Origin: an uncultured Akkermansia sp. | Lineage (GTDB): Bacteria > Verrucomicrobiota > Verrucomicrobiia > Verrucomicrobiales > Akkermansiaceae | DNA length: 62,023 nucleotides | Assembly (NCBI GenBank): GCA_947588735.1 | Contig: CANQAD010000004.1 | Location: 1 to 62,023, forward strand | Direction of reading: 5' to 3' | Shown: positions 47,701 through 56,700 of the stretch, one piece after another | How positions within the stretch are numbered: the stretch's first letter is position 1 | Layout: every line of letters starts with the position of its first letter | Notes under the pieces: generated by a model | Databases searched by the model: none | What the model saw: only the letters and a program-made list of their open reading frames with translations | What the model was told of the DNA's origin: nothing | Made by a program: the position numbers and the translations under genes

Positions 47701-50700
47701 ACTGGCAGGTACCTGGAAATTCAGCGGAGTTGTTCCAACTATGGAGGCAGCGTTGTACGTGTGGGCGAACACGCTGGTTGAATCCAACTGGAACATTGTC
47801 GCGGAAGCTGATACCTCAATTGCCGTTGTTAGCGAGACTCCAAGTACCTATGGTGAGGGTTATGTTTTCAAGCTGACCGGCTCCTTGGATGGCAATAACT
47901 GCACGATTGCCAAGCGAGCCGGTGGTACGTTGGCGCTGGAAGGAGCCTTCACCACGACTTTGGGAAGCAAGGGACGCCTTGATATCGAGGGCGGCACCAT
48001 CAGATTGAACTACAGCAATGACCATGCCAATGCTCTGGAGAACTACGCCATCAGCTTCTCGGCAGACAGCACAGGCGTGACAGGCTACTATGCCGACACG
48101 TCTCAGCGCGTGCTGGATGTCACCGCTACGGCGACGGATGGTTATGTGGTGAAGTATCTGGAGGGAACGGCAGATCTGACGGCGTCCATCAAGGGCGCGG
48201 CGAACTCCAAGCTCATCATTGACTTTGACGGGAACGACTTCACGGGCAACTCCATGGGGAACGGAGCCACGGTGTACGCGGATGTGACCGGCAGTAACTT
48301 GTCCCTCGAGAAGCGAGGCGCCGGGACGCAGACGATTGTCGGAAACTTTGCGGGCAAGTCGTTGACCGTGACTGGCGGCAAGCTGGCGCTGAATGAGTCC
48401 GGTTCGGGGAAATCGATTAACGTGACGAGTGGCATCACCGTGACGGGCGGCGAACTGGATCTGAACGTTGGCAGCAGCACGGCCACCGAGGTGAAGGGTG
48501 CAATTACCGTCAACGGCGGCGGCACGCTGAAAGCGAATCAACTCGCCGGAGCAGCGAATGAGAACGGAGCGTTCTTTAACTACTCGCACACTGACGCGGC
48601 GATGGTCGTGGGAAAGACCGGAGAGGACGCTTCAAGCGGCACGGTGGAGGTCGGCACGACGGAACAGCTTGATGGTCACCTGCTGGTGAATTACCTGGAG
48701 CTGAACCATGCGGACAGTTCGGTCACGGTGCATGGGGACGCCTGCCTCGGGTACATTACTTCGGGTGGTCGTACCCCGAACTACGTGGATGCCGGCGAGC
48801 TGAGGGTGGACGGCAACCTGGTGACGGGCGGCACTCTGACGGTGCGGAATGGAGGCACGGTGACGGTGGGCGGCTGGTACCGCGGCAGCGCGACGGACGT
48901 GAATCAAAACGGAGGGGATATCACTGTCACCACCGGCGGCAGCATGACGGTGGGCGGGAATATCAAGGTGAATGCCGTGAGCGTGAGCGGCGCGGCAAGC
49001 GATAAGGCGTCGAGCCTCACGGTGACGGGCACGAGTCAGTCATACGGCAGCATCACGGTCGGCGCGGCCGATGCGGCAGGCGGGCAGGCGACCCTCAGCA
49101 GCGATGAGCTCAACAGCCAGATCGCCGTGAGCGGAGCGGTGAACGTGACCAACAGCGGCGCCCTGACGTTGAAGAGCAGTACGGTGACTCTGACGGGCGG
49201 GGCGACGGTGAGCGCGGGCGGCGTTTTGACGCTGCAGAGCGGGAACGTCACCTTGGGCGTGGATCAGACGATCACGGTGGACGGAACGGGTTCGAAGCTG
49301 GCGCTGGATTTGACGGATGCGCATTTCAACGAGGATGAAGCGGATGTGAATGTGGTCCTGACGAACGGCGGCAGTATTGACCTGAGTCTGTTGAAGAACG
49401 AGAGAGTGGCCGGGCAGGAGGCGCACTTCAAGAGCATCGGCACGAGCGGATCGACGGCAGGCAACTTGACCTGGGGCAGTACCGCGGGACGCGGGCAGAC
49501 GGTGCACGTGGGGACGCTGACGGGTTCGATGAACTTCGGAAGCGCGAGCAACTCCATGGTGAGCGGGCAGGAGCTGCACCTGGAGAACATCGAGAACAGT
49601 GCGGACGCCGCCATCAACGTGTATGCCGGAACGGGCGCCGAGGTTTACGTGGACAAAGTCATGCAGAGCGGCGGCAGCGGCAGCTTGACGGTGACGAGTG
49701 GGGGCAGCCTGCACGTGGACAACACGCACGGCGATGGGTTCCACAAGACCGGGACGGGTGACTTCACGCTGGGCAGCGTGCTGCACGTGGATGCTGGCGC
49801 CTCCCTGTACATGACTTACCAGGGCGGGCTCACCTTTGCGGGGGGAGTCAATGCTTCGAACTCCGTGCTGACCAGCGGCCAGATTTCCATCGATCAGGGA
49901 GCCACCCTGCGTTACGGAGAGGATGCCGAGGGCGGAAGAATCTTGTTGAGTGAAGACCTCTTCGACGGCTTCGGCGAAAACCAGCTCACGCTCGATCTCC
50001 ACAGCATCTGGGAGCATTTCTCTGACCAGGTGCTGGATGCGAAGGGGTTTGACCTCGGCATCGTGAGTGACGATGCGCATGAGGAGGGAGAGCTTTCTCA
50101 AAACTTCAAGGATATTATCAAGTTCGCCAGGGCGGTTACAGAGGATGACAACTGGTGGGTGGGATGGTTCCAGGAGGAGGAAACCTCCACCTACCACCTG
50201 CACCTCGGCGTGAATTATGAGCCTGAGTTCTCCTCGCCCAGCTGGGACAGCGCCTGGGGGTCGAGAGGTCAGTACAATGCCCCGGTCTTCGAAGGTGATG
50301 CAACCTCCCACGTGTGGAGCGGCGGAGGTGACCCGTTCAACACGAGCGGAAGCGGAAGCAGCTTCACCGGTCACTGCCTCGAGCTGAGCGAGAATGCGAC
50401 GTACAAGGATGGCATGCAGACCTCGATCCGGCTGACGCAGGGCGCGGCGGCGAGCAATGCGACAACGTACGCGACTGTGCTGGGCGGCCGTCTGCTTGAC
50501 GAGAGTGCGGAATTGACCGAGTACAACGGCTCGAGTTACATTGAGTACCTGTACGACGGGACGACAGCGAACAACCACCTGCATCTGCTGGTGGGCGGAT
50601 CGAGCTGCACGGTGCAGCAGGCGGGCGGGAACGCGGCGCTCCGCGGGACGAGCCACATTCAACTGGATGCGACCGTGGCGGAAGGGGGCGTTCGGCAGGG

Positions 50701-53700
50701 ACTCGACAACGAGGGCGTGGTGGACTACATCGTGGGCGGCAACCACGTGAACAACAGCACCTTCACCTTCTCCGGCGACAGCTACATCTCCGTATTCAAG
50801 GGGACGGTGCTGGGCGGCATTGTGGGCGGCAGCACACTGACGAGCGGGACGAGGTCGGCGGAGTTCGACGCCTTCTTCGGCGACACGCACATCTTCATCT
50901 ACGACGTGCTGAGCAATGTGGAGGGACAGAAGCCGGGAATATCCGACGGTTCGGGGGACGGCAAGAACACGTACTTTGCGGCCGTGGTGGGCGGCAACGC
51001 GTGGGTGGATGCCTCGGGAGTCATGGAAGGGCAGACGACGGTGTCGCCGAAGTTCCGCGGGAACACGAACATCACCATTGACCTGGTGAACCCGCAGCAC
51101 AAAGGCGGCGAGGGGGATGATGAGGGGACGGATGTAACAGTTGCGGCGCCCGCCAGAGGGAGCTTCGACAAGGCGATCGTGGGCGGCAACTTCACGGCGG
51201 CAGCGGCTACGACGGGCGAGAAGGTGACGCGGAACGCCATGTTCACGGGCGACACGAACATCACCATTACGGCCGCGGAGGAACACACCTTCACCGCGGG
51301 CATCAACGGCGCGAGCCGACGCGAGGCGGGCGGCGGCGGCAGCACGACCTTCACGGGCAACACGAACATTTCGATTAACGGCGGCACGTACCAAGAGGCG
51401 ATAGCGGGCGGCGTGTGGTTCGAGGAATCCGCAACGGGCGATCATACGCTGAACTACACCGGCGACACGAACATCGAGCTGAAGGACGGCGACTTCTTCC
51501 GCGTGGTGGGCGGCCACTACACGCTCGGAGGCGGCGGCAAAGCCGAGGAGGTGACGAAGGGCAACACGAACGTCACCATCATGGGCGGAACCTTCAATTC
51601 GCGTGAGAGCAGCGGATCGCTTGACCAGGCGGACATCGGCATCGTGGTCGGCAGCGACTTCTACCGTCACGACGGCGGCGACAGCAACGTGCGCGAGGGC
51701 GATACGAATGTGCTCATCACCAACGGCGCGTTCAACGACATCCACATCGTGGGCGGCGACTACGCGAACTTCTCCGGGGAGGAGGCGGGAAGCGCGGCCA
51801 TCACCGGCACGACGAACCTGACCATCGGCGATGAGAGGGCCACGAAGGCGGACATCGACATCACCGGCGTGGTGGTGGGCGGCAGCTACCTGACGGATAA
51901 CGGCGCGGGCGGCAGCCTGAGCGTGGGCGGGGTGGAGCTGACCATCAACGGCGGCACGATTTCCACGGAGACGACAGGCGAGCACGCGCACAACGAGCTG
52001 GCCGTGGTGGGCGGCAGTATGCTGATTGACAACGGCGCGACCAGCGGCGGTCACCGTCTGCTCATCGGCAGCTATGATCGTAATACGGACAAGTTCACAG
52101 GCGGTGAGACGAACCTGACCATTGCGGGCGGAGACATCCAGGGCTCGGTGGTGGGCGGCAGCTACAACGGCAACCACAAGCGCGGCGCCGATGAAAGCGG
52201 GAACCATGACAACGTGCTGGCGTCCGGCGACATCATCGTGAACCTGACCGGAGGAACGATCACCGGCAACGTGTACGGCGGTCACTACAGCGAGGTGGAG
52301 GATCACTCGGACGTCCTCGTGCTGGGCGAGATCACGATCAATGTGAAGGGCAGCACGGTTCGAGGGAACATCGTGGGCGGCAGCTACCGCGCCACGAACT
52401 CCGGCTTGTTCGGCGACGGCACGGAGAACCAGTGGGGCGTGCAGGACAAGGACACCATCACCATCAACCTGAGCTCCGGCAGCGTGAGCGGGGATGTGTA
52501 CGGCGCGGGCTGGCACAACGCCACCGAACCGGGTGCGAACAAGCTGAGTTCCGTCACGAAGGAGGTGACCGTCAACCTGAGCTCCGAGTTTACGTTTGAG
52601 GACAACAAGGCCGGTGGCGAGCATCATTTGAGCGGCGGCTACTACAAGGGTTGCGGTGATGAGACGCACGATGTTTCCTCCGTGAATCATGCCGCGCTCA
52701 ACTTCACCTCCGGCGGTGAGTACGACAACCTGACCAAGGTGACCCTGCAGGACTTTGATGAGATTGTGCTGGGATCGGAGGATGAGGAAGGGGCGGCTCG
52801 CAACGCCGCGGTCGAGGTGGCCGGGTTCATGCTCACGCAGGATGCGGGGGGCGTGAAGGTGACCTATCAGGACTACGAGGTCGGGACCGGTGAGCCGAAG
52901 ACAGGGGAGGTGAATGCGCTGCGCGTGTACGGACTCGCGGAGGCGGAAGGCGGCGACGCCCGATTCACCGTGCGCGGCAACCTGGATATGACGGATGCCG
53001 GCACCCACGCGCTGGATGTGCGCCACACCGACATGCAGGTGCAGGGCAATGTGCTGGGTCTGGAGACGCTGGTGCTGCACGACGGACGCTTGCAGCTTTC
53101 CGGCGAGCTGAAGATGGTGAACGGCTTGCACATTGAGCTGGAGCATAACTTCGGCGGCGACTACGGCAAGGACGCGAGCAGCGCGTTCCTGACGGCGGGG
53201 GGCGGCATCGACATGAGCGGCTTCTCGACGGACAAGCGGGTGAAGTTGACGATGTCCGGGTTGTACGAGGAGATATCCGGGGAGGAAAAAGGCGAGGTGC
53301 GCGAGGGTGTGTACTACCTGGTGAGCGGATTCGCGGTTGAGGATGCCGGTTTCGTGAGCCTCTTCGACGACAGCTTTGTGGAGAGCCTTGAGAAGCAGAT
53401 CAACGAGAAGCTCCATGCGGGCGAAGACGGCTACGTGTGGGAAGGCGAGGGCGAGGGCTACTACCTGGATCTGCGCGAACGCGACAACAGCCTCGTGCTC
53501 AGCGTGAGCTACAGCACCCCGAACGAATGGTTCTGGGAGGGCAAGACGGGCGGCGAGGAGGAAGGCAAGACGGATGAGGGCGTGTGGAACGGCTCGACCA
53601 ACGACAACTGGAGCAAGGATGACGAAGGGGGCGAGACGACGAACCCGAATGAGGCTCCGCTGGTCCACTTCACCGAAGGCGCGAGCAATGTGAATGACGG

Positions 53701-56700
53701 CAACGTGAGCATTGACGGCACGGTGACCCCGGGCGGCATCTGGGTGCAGGGAGGCGATTACACCTTCCAGGACAACGGTCTGTCCGGCGGTTCGAAGGGC
53801 GACATTGCGTTGGACAAGAAAGACGTGGCGCCGGGCAGCGCGCAGGATCCCGACGAGATTGTCGGCAAGATTGTGGTCGGCGGCAAGGGGATGGAGGCCT
53901 CGCTGGATATGCAGCTGGGCACGTCGAAGGTGCCGGAGGTGGAGATGCGCGATGACGGCGAGCTGACGCTGAGCCACGAGGAAGCCATTCAGAATGACAC
54001 GACGGTGACCTTCAACGGCGGCAAGCTGACCCTCGCCGAGAGCAGCACCGATTACGGAACCGGCGATGGCGAGCTGTACTACAACAAGGATTTCAGCAGG
54101 AACATTCAGCTGGAGGGGGGCAAGAAGCTGGCGATTCAGGTGGGCAAGACCTACGCGGAGTTCATCGAGGGACTGGCGCAGAACCCGAACCCCGCGGCAA
54201 ATGGCGAGACGGCGGATGCGCCGCTCTACACCGCGCCCGACCAACCGCTGAGTTTGGGCGGCACGGACACCGTGTTCACGGGGACAGACGGCATGTACCA
54301 GGCCATCTCGAGCCTCGGCGTGGAGAAGGACGGACGCTTCAAGCTCACCATGGCTTGGAAGGAGACGGGGGCTGATGTGACGTGGAGCGGGCCTGTCCAT
54401 GTGCTGGAGGGCGAGCTCGCCTACAACGTGGGCGGCGTCGGAGGAGGGAAGTACACGCTGGGCAAGGACATCACGGTGAAGCAGGGGGCGACCTTCAGCA
54501 TTTCCGCCACGGCGGGCACGGTGACCCTGAATGGCTTCAAGAGCGAGGATCGCGAAGCGCTTGGGGAGGTTGAGCTGGAGAAGGCTCTGAAGGAGCGACT
54601 GGGCGCGGACGATGTGGCGCGCGTGTCGGTGGGCTCTGCTGTGAGCGACGCGGCGACGTACGTGTTCAAGGGCGACAACTCCGGCTTCGGCGCTGTCGGC
54701 AAGAACGGAGCGATCCGGCTGGTGGGCAACGGAACGACGGCGACAGCTACGGCGGAGAGCCTGAACGCCATCGGCGCGGCGAGTGCGGAAACGAACGCCC
54801 ACGTGAGGCTCGAGCTGCAAGGGCGCGCGCTGGTGTTTGGCTCCGGTGCTGCGGGAGGGCCCTATAAACTTGATCTCTACTGGACCGGCGTCGATGTGAG
54901 CGGTGAGAACGCGAGCTTCCTGGGCGGGTACAGCGTGAATGACAGTGCGACCGATCCGAATGCGCGCATCAACCTGCACGGTCCACTCACCGGCGACGGC
55001 GTGCTGGCGAACGCCCAGGGCAAGGATGCGAGCGGCGCGGATGAGAAAGGCACGGCCTTCCACCACACGTACACGGGCGACATGAGCGCCTTCACCGGCA
55101 CGATTGTGGCGGGTCTGGCGCAGGGAACGGCGAGCGGCGCCTCGGATTCGAGCTGGACGCTGACGGAGACGGGTGGCGCAACTGAGCTTAACTTCAACAT
55201 CGGCGGCACGGGCAAGGTGACGCTGAACGGCGGAAGCAACAACGTCACGCTGAACGGCGTGGTGGGCGGCTACGGCGATACCGTGAACCTGGAGAACGCG
55301 GGCAGCGGCAACATCACCCTGTCCGGCGAGAACACCACGAGCGGCGCGCTGATTACGGGCGACGGTACAGAGGGAGCGGCCGTCGGCGGCTTTGTGCTGA
55401 ACGGTGACGGCGCGACCTGGAACGGCACGAAGATGGAGGGCAACGGAACCTTCACGCTCACGGAAGGTACGCTGACCAGGGGCGGCAGCTTCGACAAGGG
55501 CTCCGGCCACATCGTGGTGAACGCCACGGGCGTGGTGGACGTGAAGGGGAACTCCGACAAGGGATTGGCGGCTGCCATGATCGGCGACATCACCGTGGAC
55601 GGCTCGAAGGGCGGACAGCTCACGGGCGTGAACGGCGAGATCACGACGACCGACCGCAAGGTGACGCTGACTTTCGGCGCTGACAACTACGGGACGGCGG
55701 ATAAACGCGGCAAGGCTCTCATTGATTCGCAGGGCGGCGATTTGACGGTGACGAAAGAGTCTTACGAGGGTGACGATCCCAACTTCAAGGTCACGGGCGA
55801 TCTTGAAATCAAGATAGACGGGCGAACCCTGAAGGAGCTGCTGCAGACGCACTCGGAGAGCGAGGTGAACAGCTACCTGAACGTCTTGGACGGCGGCAAT
55901 CTGGTCCTGGAGAAGGGATTGGATTGGACGAACTACCTGTCCGGCTACGGCGATATTCTGAAGGCGGCCGGGCTGAGGATCACCGGGCAGGACAGCGGCG
56001 ACCTGATTTTGTCGGGCTTCTCGCAGGATGTGTACCTGGTGGTGAACCCGGACGCTGAGGACCAGTACGGCGCACGCGAAAACGACATCTACGTGGGCAA
56101 GAACAGCAAGGACCTGGAGGAATCCAAGGCCGTGGTGGTGGATGAAGGGACGACGTTGAACGTCGAGTTCTCGGCGAATGACGACGGCACGGGATCGGCG
56201 GAGGACAACCTGACCTTGAACAACCTGGTGGGTCTGGAAGGTTCCACGCTGGACGTCACGAAGGAGCAGAAGAAGGAGGGCGGCGATGCCTTCGAGGGCA
56301 GTGTGACCGTGACCTTCCGCAACTCTCTGGTCGATAACGAGGACCTGAACGGCACGGGCTGGAGCAAGGGTCAGGTGGAAGATGGCGAGGGGCACACGGT
56401 GCATGGCAAGGAGAAGGGTGAAGAAGCGGACGGCTTCAACGTGCGCGGATTGGACACCACCTTCGAAGGGACGGTGAAGGGCGCCGAGGGCGTGGACTTC
56501 AACAAGGCCGGGGCCGGTCAGTTGACGCTCGGCAGTGAGACGGGCAACGGTGGTCTGCAGGCGAAGGGCGGCCTCTGGCTCTACGACGGCGGCGTCACCC
56601 TGCAAGGCAATGCTGCGGGGGGCAACACCGTGGATGAGCTCGTGTTCGCCTACGGCAGCGGGACGGATGAGCTGGCCGATACGGCGGCTGATGGCGGCGC

